From Chondrus crispus (taxonomy: Eukaryota > Rhodophyta > Florideophyceae > Gigartinales > Gigartinaceae), in assembly GCF_000350225.1 (NCBI RefSeq), contig NW_005179058.1:311633-375632 (forward strand): a stretch of 64,000 nucleotides of DNA, given 5' to 3'. The first letter of the stretch is position 1. Every line of letters starts with the position of its first letter. Positions 43,974-54,033 of the stretch are shown one piece after another. Both the position numbers and the translations under genes were made by a program. Below the pieces are notes generated by a model, which worked only from the letters and a program-made list of their open reading frames with translations, did not search any database and was not told the DNA's origin.

Positions 43974-44909
43974 ATGTCGACAAGCGCCCCCGGGGACGTC
44001 GGTCCCGGGGCGAGTAGGAGCGGATCGGCAAGGGCGTCGAGGATCCCGCGAGGTCGTCGCACCGGACTCCAGGCCAATACGGCCACGGATCCCGAAGGTC
44101 AAGAACCCCCGACGGGGATTGAAGCCGACAAGGATCACCTAACCTACAGGTTCGAGAAGATGGGCGAGGAAATTCGCCAAGAGATGACGAAAAATCTCGA
44201 TGCTGAATTAGCCCTCGTCCGGAAGCAACTGGAGTTGCAAGCATCCGAGTTCCACACCGTTTTAGGAGAGCTATCGGCTCGAGTGGATCTCGTCGAGAAG
44301 GAGCGAGGTGACGCGACCGACGGTCTGGAGCCGGAGGTTCTAGCTTCGTTGAAAATTTCGGTCAACGACGCAAGGCGCGACGCGAATCAAGCTTTAGAGT
44401 CCTTAGGAAAATTTAGAAGCAGTATTGACGACAGGTTTGAGCGCGCCGCTCATCGTCTCAAGGACCTTGAGCAGGTCGCTGGGCAAGAGCCGCTCCCCAC
44501 GGGTCGAGAAGGCGACCGTCGATCGAAGAAGGACAAGGCCGCTGTACAGCGGAGTTCCAAGTCGAAGAATTCGAAGAAGAATCTGCGACGCCGGAGCAAG
44601 AGTCACTGTAGTGACGAGCCGGAGGACCAAGACTCAAGGACCGAGTCGAATGGCCTTTCCGAAGATGGTGACGACCGTTCGTCGAGCCATGCCAGCGATT
44701 CCGAGCATCGTTCAGAGGAAGGAAAAGGAATTTCACAGGGCAAGAATGTTACCTCCAGACGGGCCGGGATCACTTCGTCCGCCTCGCGGAGAGACAAGGA
44801 CGCTGAGCCGGAGGACGTCGCAACGCGACGCGGGCCGCGATGGGACGAGTTGGAGGAGCTGAATCCGACCAACTACGTCTTCAAGAAATTACTTTCGTAC
44901 CGAACGTAC
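43974..44909 (+). pseudogene. gypsy gag, cut by the copia array
   Basis: ATG-started gag: an acidic/Pro-rich start, coiled coil (LELQASEFHTVLGELSARVDL), DARRDANQALES, a Ser/Lys/Asp-rich disordered segment, then WDELEELNPTNYVFKKLLSY. The match to the gag at 12791-14272 stops exactly where the copia LTR begins. It gives the N-terminal part missing from the older copy. Confidence 0.88.
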
Positions 44910-46200
44910 TATTGAAAATGTGCGACCACATGCTGTTATCTGAAAAGGTCAAAATCGAGTGACACGTGTACATGACTGCACGGTCCGGGCGCTCTTACCC
45001 ATATCACGACATGACACGTGTAAAATCCCAGATTTTGGGGTTCCGGGGACGAAAGTGGCCCCTCGGAGGGTCATGCAAATTTGCATAGTTTTGCCAAGTG
45101 GAACCTTGGCCCGTAGCACTATAGACTACACAGGAAATACTGCAATTCTATTGGCCCTCAGGTCTAATGCTGCAAATCTATTGGTCGAGCGTTGTCCACG
45201 TGTGCGTCATTGGCCTTGTGATGTACTTTAAATGGCCTGTATATGCCATAATTACGTTGTTTTGGGGGTTTCAAGTGGTTTGCCATGGTTGTAATGGGTA
45301 ATTGCATGGGGCCCCCGGGCGGGACACATGTATGCCGTGTACACATGTACACGTCGCCAGGTGGATTCGTGTACGTACACATGTACACGCATCCAGGTGT
45401 ATGCACATGAGGGTTTACAGTTTTACAGTGTCAGACTGTTTGCGATCCTGCGCGTGTCCGAGTACAGTACATGTGAATCAAAAGTACAACAAGTACTTCT
45501 CGCGAGAGGAATACAGTTGTGCGATTATTCTGTGTACGCGTCACGCTGTATGCGAGTCTTGCGTGAACACGCGCCGTTGCACTGTGCTCTCGTCATGGTG
45601 CGCCGATGGATGCAAGTTCATGACAGTACTCGTGTGATTTACATGTATTCTCATGTGAGTTGTGTAGAAAGTCTGGATGCACATTGTTATAACTTGCCAT
45701 AATTATCTGACAGTGCTTGGCGAAATTAGTAAGGTGAGAAACAAGGATACGTATGGCGATTGTGATATGAAAGACGTTTGCGTTGTTGGAAATAGACAAG
45801 TGCCAAGTTGTTCGTTGCACAACAATGAAGTCTGGCATGACTGGATGCAGATTAGTAAGGTGTGAAACAGTTGCATGCATAGGGCCATGGTTTACAGTCA
45901 TTTGGAATGTGTAGAAATAGTTGTGAGCTAATAGTTACGAATCGATTCGTAAGGTGGAAATCGAACAGTATGGTCGGGCCACAAGAGGACCGCGCTTGGT
46001 CGCGCATAGTAGAGTACGGTTTACCAGGTGCTAAAGTAATGGGATAGTGTAACACTCAAAGTGTATAAGTATCGCCGAAAGACGGCTCCAAGTAAACCTC
46101 GGCACCAACTCCTTCACTCACACACATCAACCTGCCTTCCTTCTTTCCCTTGCCCCTCCGAACCTACCATTAGGTTATGGGCCCAGTCCCTCGCTGTCGT
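44910..46200 (+). repeat. copia LTR 1 (right end approximate)
   Basis: Begins TATTGAAAATGTGCGACC directly after the interrupted gypsy gag. Contains GTACACATGTACACG twice (45339-45353, 45375-45389) and TATAAGT at 46064-46070, so the upstream control part is about 1.15 kb. The right boundary cannot be fixed, because in a tandem array the interior repeats as well; it lies somewhere between about 46100 and 46640. Confidence 0.75.
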
Positions 46201-46550
46201 TTCACTGCATGAGTCTGTCGTTCTCGTTCCGTTGTTTCTGCCGTCGTTGTCGCTGTCGTTTTCGCTGCCGTTTCTCGTCGTTCTTTCTGCTGGTCTTCTC
46301 GCTGTCGTTGTCGCTCTCGTTCTTGCCGTCGTTCTTGGTTTTGGTTTTCGCTGCTGCTGTCGTTCTTGCTCTCTTGTGTGAATTGGTTTTGGTCATCGCC
46401 CCCGCTGTCTTCGTTGTCTTCGTTCTTGGTTTGGCTTTTGTTCTTGCTGTGGTTCTTGCTGCTGTCTCTGTCTTTGGTCTTCGTCTTCGTTTCCGCTCCC
46501 GCTACCGCCGTCGTCGTCAATCTCGCATTTGGTTTTTCTTCGTTCTCTCA
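46200..46550 (+). repeat. Pyrimidine-rich low-complexity leader (also 52810-53160, 59460-59810)
   Basis: Imperfect TCGTTCTCG / GCTGTCGTT repeats in the leader of each copia unit, varying in length between units. It keeps Phe/Leu/Val/Arg-rich frames open in both directions, which I treat as by-products. It ends with a TGCAAAGTAAGT donor-like word in units 1 and 2. Confidence 0.75.
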
Positions 46551-46678
46551 TGCAAAGTAAGTTTTGAGTTTCTTTCCATTTCCTACACATCTAAGTGATT
46601 GTCTTTGCACGTTTTGGTGGTTCTTAAGAGCAATAATTCCAAAATCTGTTACTGACGATTATCTTCATATTCCTTATT

Positions 46679-47221
46679 GTGAATACCTGTTTTTACGGGG
46701 TTGTGTTAGATCTGGAATTAGTACCGGTGCGCTCTGCGCCTGGGAAGCTGGTCACCGGTCGAACGGTTCGGACATCGGAGGTCGTATCCGTTGAGGTGCT
46801 TGAGCCTGAGGATCAACCTTCACCTCGGCTCGCGCTTCCGGGTCCGTCCTCGAGTTGCCCACCATATAGGATTCCTCGTATTCCGCGCACTGTTCCCGCA
46901 CCAATAAAGAGAACTACGCATCGACTTTCTGCTCGGAAAGCGGCTGTTCTCGCGGATAAACAGTTTAAGCGTGAGCGCAAGAGGAATCGTAAGGTGTGCC
47001 CGCGGTATAAGCGGTATTGTAAAGTGTGCGGCGTTAGTGGCAATAGTGCGAAGGCCTTTTACGACCACATTCAGTCTAGGTCTCATCGCATTCAAGTTGC
47101 CAACGCTAAGGAGACTCCGCGTTGTATCCCTTGCAATCGCGTCTTTGAGTCTCACGAGCACCTGAAGTGCCACGAGAACGGTGCCGCACACTTAAAGGTA
47201 GTTTGTGAACAGAATAGTTAG
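46679..47221 (+). CDS. copia accessory frame 1: two-zinc-finger protein, about 180 aa
   Basis: Lies between the LTR/leader and gag-pol. The first half is Pro/Arg-rich. A basic stretch (FKRERKRNRK) precedes two C2H2 fingers of the U1/matrin-like type: CKVCGVSGNSAKAFYDHIQS with RSH, and CIPCNRVFESHEHLKCH with GAAH. Such fingers bind RNA or DNA. The frame has no obvious ATG, so it may be reached through splicing from the leader; a TTAG acceptor-like word lies near 46711. The frame is kept in all three units, which argues for function. Classical copia elements have no such gene; it could regulate or package element RNA. Confidence 0.7.
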   Translation: MNTCFYGVVLDLELVPVRSAPGKLVTGRTVRTSEVVSVEVLEPEDQPSPRLALPGPSSSCPPYRIPRIPRTVPAPIKRTTHRLSARKAAVLADKQFKRERKRNRKVCPRYKRYCKVCGVSGNSAKAFYDHIQSRSHRIQVANAKETPRCIPCNRVFESHEHLKCHENGAAHLKVVCEQNS

Positions 47222-47393
47222 GGATTTCATTCAAATAAATTCACATATCTGTTCGCAAATTTCTCCTAGTGCAACTTCATAGTAATCATATCGAATTTCT
47301 TAGACGGGTGGGCTTGCCATTGTGTTGACTATCGGTTAACGGCTTGGGATCCCCGAACGGATTTTCGAATACTTGAAGTTTATTTGCACTAAA

Positions 47394-50300
47394 ATGGAAG
47401 ATCAAGGAGGAGGAGGATCCATCAGAATCGACAAACTGACGGACTCCAACTTCTACGTGTGGAAGCAGAAAATACAACTTCTGCTTGCTCTACGTGATGT
47501 TGACCAATACATCGTTGAGGGAAGAGTTCCAAGTGAGGAACGCGCGGAAGAGCGTAAGAAGTGGATCAGAGGTGACAGTAAAGCTAAAGCACTGATTGGT
47601 CTCTCCCTATCAGATGAGCATCTTGAGCATGTACGTGATGTTGATACTGCTCATGAGATGTGGGAAGCTATTGTCAACGTGTTTGAGAGGCACACTTTGC
47701 TGAACAAACTAGCTGCACGTCGTGAGTTCTACACTGTGAAGATGCTTTCCGGTGAAAAGGTGCTTGCATACATCAATCGTGTCAAGCAGCTGGCAGCCAT
47801 CCTCAAGTCAATGAGCGTAAACATCGATGACAAGGAGATGGCCATGGCAGTGCTCAACGGTCTGCCTGCCCGTTTCGAGGCTCTCATCGTTGCACTTGAT
47901 GCTCTCGGTAATGAGGAAAAGATATTCAGTTTGGACTTTGTGAAGAGTCGTCTGCTGCAGGAAGAGCAACGAGCAAACATGAAGTCTAGCTCCTCACAGA
48001 CATCGGCTCTGGTTAATCGTGCCCCGAACAATCGGGACATAAACGATTACAAATGCACGAACTGCGGTCATACAGGCCATACGGCAACCCGCTGCTGGGG
48101 AAAGGATTTGAATGGGCGTCGCCCGGCTCCTCCTAGCGGATATAAACCGCGTATGTCTCAGCGGAAACAATCTGCATTTGTCACACAGAAACCTGATCCC
48201 GACATGGTTGTAAACAGCGTCGACTTCACATGTCTGATGTCGAAAGCTTCGCACACGAACGATATGGAGATGTCGCCTTCGTGGCTCGTAGATTCAGCTT
48301 GTACAGCTCATATTACATATGACCGATCTTTGTTTGCAACGTATGAGCCACTTGAATCCGCCTCTGTTCAGATGGGAACCAAGGCTAGTGCAAAGGTTGC
48401 CGGCCGTGGTGACGTTCACTTGAAGTTAAATGTGAATGGCCGCATGCAACCGTGCAAGTTGACGGATGTATTGCACGTTCCGGACTTTGCGTTCTCTCTG
48501 CTCTCTGTCAGTCGAATGACTGAACTTGGACTAAAAGTTGGGTTCGAAAATGGAAAATGCATGGTCAGACGAGGCTCAACTGTAGTGGCGACTGCGACAT
48601 TGGTTGGAGAACTTTACGTTCTCGACATCGTCAGTGACATCGGATCTGCACATGCTGCCACCCTGCAAACGTGGCATGAGCGCTTTGCACATGTGCATTC
48701 TCAAGGTATTGCTTCGATGATTCGTGACAATGTGGTAAGTGGAGTCAAACTACTTGGTAATGAGGCTAACAAAATCAACAATACTGACAATGATTGCATC
48801 TCTGAAAAATGTTCTGCGTGCGTCTACGGCAAAGCCACTCGATCTGTGATCCCAAAAGAGCGGTCCTCGAGGCGGGCATACTTCTGTCTAGATTTAGTTC
48901 ACTCTGATGTTTGTGGCCCCTTAGAGGTGCAGTCCATTGATGGTGCCAAGTACTTCATTACCTTCATAGATGATCACTCAAACTGGTCAGTAGTGTACCC
49001 TATGCACCATAAATCAGAAGCATTTGAACGATACAAAATGTTTGCACAACTTGCTCAGACTCACACTGGTCGCAAGATCAAAGTGCTTCGCACCGATCGA
49101 GGTGGTGAGTATCTGTCCACGGAGTTTAAGTCTTTTCTGATTGCAAATGGTACTCAGCATCAAATGACGACCGCGTACACACCGGAGCAAAATGGCGTCG
49201 CCGAACGACTGAACAGAACTTTGGTAAATTTGGTGCGCTCCATGCTAGCGCACAAGAAAGTTACAAAGGGGTTCTGGGCAGAAGCACTTGCCAATGCAGT
49301 GTACGTTCGAAATCGAGTCACGTCACGTGCCATTCCCCCTAAGATGACCCCCTACCACTTATGGATGAAATCTGTGCCAAATGTTGGTCATTTGCGTGTT
49401 TTCGGTTCAAAGTGTTGGTATACATTACCAAAACACAACATCCAGAAACTTGACGCCCGTGCAAAGGAGGCAATGTTTCTAGGGTATGCTGAAAATACGA
49501 AAGCTTACAAGTTGTGGGATGGTGATTTGCACAAAGTGATCGTATCCAGAGATGTTACTTTTGACGAGTCCACGGGAGGCAAATCTGGTGAACCGATGGA
49601 TACAAACGAGGAGGCTACAACTGATGATGACACAATCAACTTGAACATCGATGAGGAAGTTGCAGAAAATGATGCAGTGGCATCAGAAGCATCATTGCCG
49701 GATGAACAACAAGACTCTGATGAATCCTCCAACTCTTCCCCAACTGCAGGGGAGGACGAAACTACCGAAACAGTTGAGCAACACGTAGTTGAGGAAGAAA
49801 CTATTGATCCGCCAACTAATCTCCGTCGGTCCACTCGCATTCGCAAAACGCCTGGGGAGTGGTGGGCAGCAGCTTTGGTGACTGCTGGACTCCTTAGCCA
49901 CGCCCATGTGATAACGGAAATCCCAAACTCGTACAACCAAGCTATGGATTCTCCAAAAGCTCGCTTCTGGCAGAAGGGCATCGACAAAGAACTTGCTTCA
50001 CAACACAAAAACAAAACATGGACACTTGTTCCAAGATCTCAAGCATCAAACGTCCTGACGTCCAGGTGGGTTTTCGGAGTGAAGCAACTTCCTGACGAGT
50101 CCGGAAAATTGGTCGAAACTGCAAAAGGACGTCTTGTGGCACGAGGCTTTCAACAAGTAGAAGGCATCGATTACACTGAAACTTTCGCCCCTGTCATCAA
50201 GTTCACAACTATCCGTCTGCTGCTGGCACTGGTTGCGCACTTTGACCTTGAGCTGCATCAGATGGACGTGGTGACTGCCTTCCTCAACGGTGACCTTCAC

Positions 50301-51512
50301 GAAGAAATCTTCATGGAGCAACCTGAAGGATGCATCGACAAAGTCAAACCTGATTCGGTGTGTAAACTTTTGAAAGCAATCTATGGTCTTAAGCAAGCCC
50401 ATCGCCAATGGCATAGTAAGATCGATGAGTTTCTGATCACTGAACTTGGTTTCAACACTACACGCAGCGACCCATGTCTTTACATTCGACGTCAAGGCAA
50501 TGTCATCATGATTATCGCGTTGTACGTGGACGATCTGCTGCTAGCTGGAAGTGACTTGGAGGCCATATTATGGATGAAAAATGAACTCAACAAACGATTC
50601 GATATGAAAGACCTTGGCGAGGCGAAGACTTGTATTGGTCTAGAGATCGACCGTATACGTTCTAAACACGTTCTGACCGTCACGCAGTCGAAGTATGCCC
50701 AAGCAGTACTGAAACGGTTCAAAATGTCGGCATGCAATCCTTGCGTTACTCCGATGGAACAGTCTCGACATGTCACAATGCAAGTGGCCGAAACTGGCAC
50801 TGATGACAACCCATGCTTTGAACCATATCGTCAGGCCATTGGATGTCTAATGTTCCTAATGGTCGGGACCCGCCCCGATATTGCGTATGCCATTGGAAAG
50901 TTATCTCAACACTGTGCCGACCCTCACGAGTCGCACTGGTCAGGTGTGAAACGTGTTTTGAGACACTTGCGTGGGTCCCAGCATCTTGGAATAGTGTTTG
51001 GTAAAGATGATCTTGGTACGGAACTTCATGGGTATAGCGACGCAGATTGGGGTGGATGCCTTGAATCACGAAAATCAACGAGTGGGTACGTGTTCAAGCT
51101 TTGTGATGGGCCTATCAGTTGGGCTTCCCGGAAACAAACAGTAGTTGCAAAGTCTACTTGTGAGGCAGAATACATCGCACTCAGTGAAGCATGCAAAGAG
51201 GCCGCGTGGCTTCGACGCTTCCATGCTGATGTACTTGGTGCGAATTCGGATCCAACAATTCGCGTTGGATGTGACAACGCTGGTACGATTGCGTTTGCTC
51301 AGAACGAATCTACAAATCGTCGCAACAAGCACATTGATATTACGTATCATTTTGTTCGAGATGCGGTGCAGCGAAAACTGGTCACATTGTACCATTGTCC
51401 GACAACAGAAATGCCAGCCGATATGCTGACCAAACCACTTGGTCGCGTGCTGTTTGAAAAGTTCGTGGGCATGGTTGGGCTTTCCGAGTGCAAAGCAGCC
51501 CAAAGCATGTGA
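47394..51512 (+). CDS. Ty1/copia gag-pol 1, 1372 aa
   Basis: ATG at 47394. Gag with a DKLTDSNFYVWK start, CCHC knuckle (CTNCGHTGHTATRC, about residue 221), protease DSACTAH (about 300), GAG-pre-integrase TWHERFAHVHS, integrase D (HSDVCGP, about 505), D (TDRGGEY, about 568) and E (ERLNRT, about 604), RT QMDVVTAFLNGD and YVDDLLLAG (about 1044), RNase H YSDADWGG (about 1214) and NKHIDITYHF. Domain order with integrase before RT defines Ty1/copia. A single fused frame of usual length that looks whole. A polypurine tract (GAGGGGAGG) follows the stop, directly before the next LTR. Confidence 0.95.
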   Translation: MEDQGGGGSIRIDKLTDSNFYVWKQKIQLLLALRDVDQYIVEGRVPSEERAEERKKWIRGDSKAKALIGLSLSDEHLEHVRDVDTAHEMWEAIVNVFERHTLLNKLAARREFYTVKMLSGEKVLAYINRVKQLAAILKSMSVNIDDKEMAMAVLNGLPARFEALIVALDALGNEEKIFSLDFVKSRLLQEEQRANMKSSSSQTSALVNRAPNNRDINDYKCTNCGHTGHTATRCWGKDLNGRRPAPPSGYKPRMSQRKQSAFVTQKPDPDMVVNSVDFTCLMSKASHTNDMEMSPSWLVDSACTAHITYDRSLFATYEPLESASVQMGTKASAKVAGRGDVHLKLNVNGRMQPCKLTDVLHVPDFAFSLLSVSRMTELGLKVGFENGKCMVRRGSTVVATATLVGELYVLDIVSDIGSAHAATLQTWHERFAHVHSQGIASMIRDNVVSGVKLLGNEANKINNTDNDCISEKCSACVYGKATRSVIPKERSSRRAYFCLDLVHSDVCGPLEVQSIDGAKYFITFIDDHSNWSVVYPMHHKSEAFERYKMFAQLAQTHTGRKIKVLRTDRGGEYLSTEFKSFLIANGTQHQMTTAYTPEQNGVAERLNRTLVNLVRSMLAHKKVTKGFWAEALANAVYVRNRVTSRAIPPKMTPYHLWMKSVPNVGHLRVFGSKCWYTLPKHNIQKLDARAKEAMFLGYAENTKAYKLWDGDLHKVIVSRDVTFDESTGGKSGEPMDTNEEATTDDDTINLNIDEEVAENDAVASEASLPDEQQDSDESSNSSPTAGEDETTETVEQHVVEEETIDPPTNLRRSTRIRKTPGEWWAAALVTAGLLSHAHVITEIPNSYNQAMDSPKARFWQKGIDKELASQHKNKTWTLVPRSQASNVLTSRWVFGVKQLPDESGKLVETAKGRLVARGFQQVEGIDYTETFAPVIKFTTIRLLLALVAHFDLELHQMDVVTAFLNGDLHEEIFMEQPEGCIDKVKPDSVCKLLKAIYGLKQAHRQWHSKIDEFLITELGFNTTRSDPCLYIRRQGNVIMIIALYVDDLLLAGSDLEAILWMKNELNKRFDMKDLGEAKTCIGLEIDRIRSKHVLTVTQSKYAQAVLKRFKMSACNPCVTPMEQSRHVTMQVAETGTDDNPCFEPYRQAIGCLMFLMVGTRPDIAYAIGKLSQHCADPHESHWSGVKRVLRHLRGSQHLGIVFGKDDLGTELHGYSDADWGGCLESRKSTSGYVFKLCDGPISWASRKQTVVAKSTCEAEYIALSEACKEAAWLRRFHADVLGANSDPTIRVGCDNAGTIAFAQNESTNRRNKHIDITYHFVRDAVQRKLVTLYHCPTTEMPADMLTKPLGRVLFEKFVGMVGLSECKAAQSM

Positions 51513-51523
51513 TCGAGGGGAGG

Positions 51524-52815
51524 TATTGAAAATGTGCGACCACATGCTGTTATCTGAAAAGGTCAAAATCGAGTGACACGTGTACATGACTGCACGGTCC
51601 GGGCGCTCTTACCCATATCACGACATGACACGTGTAAAATCCCAGATTTTGGGGTTCCGGGGACGAAAGTGGCCCCTCGGAGGGTCATGCAAATTTGCAT
51701 AGTTTTGCCAAGTGGAACCTTGGCCCGTAGCACTATAGACTACACAGGAAATACTGCAATTCTATTGGCCCTCAGGTCTAATGCTGCAAATCTATTGGTC
51801 GAGCGTTGTCCACGTGTGCGTCATTGGCCTTGTGATGTACTTTAAATGGCCTGTATATGCCATAATTACGTTGTTTTGGGGGTTTCAAGTGGTTTGCCAT
51901 GGTTGTAATGGGTAATTGCATGGGGCCCCCGGGCGGGACACATGTATGCCGTGTACACATGTACACGTCGCCAGGTGGATTCGTGTACGTACACATGTAC
52001 ACGCATCCAGGTGTATGCACATGAGGGTTTACAGTTTTACAGTGTCAGACTGTTTGCGATCCTGCGCGTGTCCGAGTACAGTACATGTGAATCAAAAGTA
52101 CAACAAGTACTTCTCGCGAGAGGAATACAGTTGTGTGATTATTCTGTGTACGCGTCATGCTGTATGCGAGTCTTGCGTGAGCACGCGCCGTTGCACTGTG
52201 CTCTCGTCATGGTGCGCCGTTGGATGCAAGTTCATGACAGTACTCGTGTGATTTACATGTATTCTCATGTGAGTTGTGTAGAAAGTCTGGATGCACATTG
52301 TTATAACTTGCCATAATTATCTGACAGTGCTTGGCGAAATTAGTAAGGTGAGAAACAAGGATACGTATGGCGATTGTGATATGAAAGACGTTTGCGTTGT
52401 TGGAAATAGACAAGTGCCAAGTTGTTCGTTGCACAACAATGAAGTCTGGCATGACTGGATGCAGATTAGTAAGGTGTGAAACAGTTGCATGCATAGGGCC
52501 ATGGTTTACAGTCATTTGGAATGTGTAGAAATAGTTGTGAGCTAATAGTTACGAATCGATTCGTAAGGTGGAAATCGAACAGTATGGTCGGGCCACAAGA
52601 GGACCGCGCTTGGTCGCGCATAGTAGAGTATGGTTTATTGGGAGTCGGAGTAGAGCGATAGTGTAGCACTCGAAGTGTATAAGTATCGCAGGAAAACGGC
52701 TTCAAAGTAAACCTCAGGAAAACGGCTTCAAAGTAAACCTCGGCACCAACTCCTTCACTCACACACATCAACCTGCCTTCCTTCTTTCCCTTGGGCCCAG
52801 TCCCTCGCTGTCGTT
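51524..52815 (+). repeat. copia LTR 2 (right end approximate)
   Basis: Starts TATTGAAAATGTG right after the polypurine tract. Nearly identical to LTR 1 for the first 1.1 kb, then differs in a short block around the TATAAG box (52678-52683). Shared between units 1 and 2 of the array. Confidence 0.75.
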
Positions 52816-53329
52816 TCACTGCATGAGTCTGTCGTTCTCGTTCCGTTGTTTCTGCCGTCGTTGTCGCTGTCGTTTTCGCTGCCGTCGTTGTCGCTGTCGT
52901 TTTCGCTGCCGTTTCTCGTCGTTCTTTCCGCTGGTCTTCTCGCTGTCGTTGTCGCTTTCGCTGCTGCTGTCGTTCTTGCTCTCTTGTGTGAATTGGTTTT
53001 GGTCATCGCCCCCGCTGTCTTCGTTGTCTTCGTTCTTGGTTTGGCTTTTGTTCTTGCTGTGGTTCTTGCTGCTGTCTCTGTCTTTGGTCTTCGTCTTCGT
53101 TTCCGCTCCCGTCTTTGGTCTTCGTCTTCGTTTCCGCTCCCGCTACCGCCGTCGTCGTCAACCTCGCATTTGGTTTTTCTTCGTTCTCTCATGCAAAGTA
53201 AGTTTTGAGTTTCTTTCCATTTCCTACACATCTAAGTGATTGTCTTTGCACGTTTTGGTGGTTCTTAAGAGCAATAATTCCAAAATCTGTTACTGACGAT
53301 TATCTTCATATTCCTTATTGTGAATACCT

Positions 53330-53861
53330 GTTTTTACGGGTTGTGTTAGATCTGGAATTAGTACCGGTGCGCTCTGCGCCTGGGAAGCTGGTCACCGGTC
53401 GAACGGTTCGGACATCGGAGGTCGTATCCGTTGAGGTGCTTGAGCCTGAGGATCAACCTTCACCTCGGCTCGCGCTTCCGGGTCCGTCCTCGAGTTGCGC
53501 ACCATATAGGATTCCTCGTATTCCGCGCTCTGTTCCCGCACCAATAAAGAGAACTACGCATCGACTTTCTGCTCGGAAAGCGGCTGTTCTCGCGGATAAA
53601 CAGTTTAAGCGTGAGCGCAAGAGGAATCGTAAGGTGTGCCCGCGGTATAAGCGGTATTGTAAAGTGTGCGGCGTTAGTGGCAATAGTGCGAAGGCCTTTT
53701 ACGACCACATTCAGTCTAGGTCTCATCGCATTCAGGTTGCCAACGCTAAGGAGACTCCGCGTTGTATCCCTTGCAATCGCGTCTTTGAGTCTCACGGGCA
53801 CCTGAAGTGCCACGAGAACGGTGCCGCACACTTAAAGGTAGTTTGTGAACAGAATAGTTAG
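53330..53861 (+). CDS. copia accessory frame 2: two-zinc-finger protein
   Basis: Same protein as in unit 1 with only a few residue changes; both C2H2 fingers are kept (CKVCGVSGNSAKAFYDHIQS and CIPCNRVFESHGHLKCH). In this unit the open frame extends further upstream to about 53205, with different, probably non-coding text. Confidence 0.7.
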
Positions 53862-54033
53862 AGATTTCATCCAAATAAATTCACATATCTGTTCGCAAAT
53901 TTCTCCTAGTGCAACTTCATAGTAATCATATCGAATTTCTTAGACGGGTGGGCTTGCCATTGTGTTGACTATCGGTTAACGGCTTGGGATCCCCGAACGG
54001 ATTTTCGAATACTTGAAGTTTATTTGCACTAAA

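Noticed and set aside
45302-45702. Overlapping Cys/Thr-rich frames in the copia LTRs
   Set aside because: They lie in the control part of the LTR, overlap each other in two frames and have no domain; treated as by-products.
46209-46598. Phe/Leu/Arg-rich membrane-like protein in the copia leader
   Set aside because: The text is low-complexity pyrimidine repeat, open in several frames on both strands, and its length varies between units.
49505-50014. Minus-strand frames inside copia gag-pol
   Set aside because: Shadows of the gag-pol frame, repeated in each unit only because the units are nearly identical.
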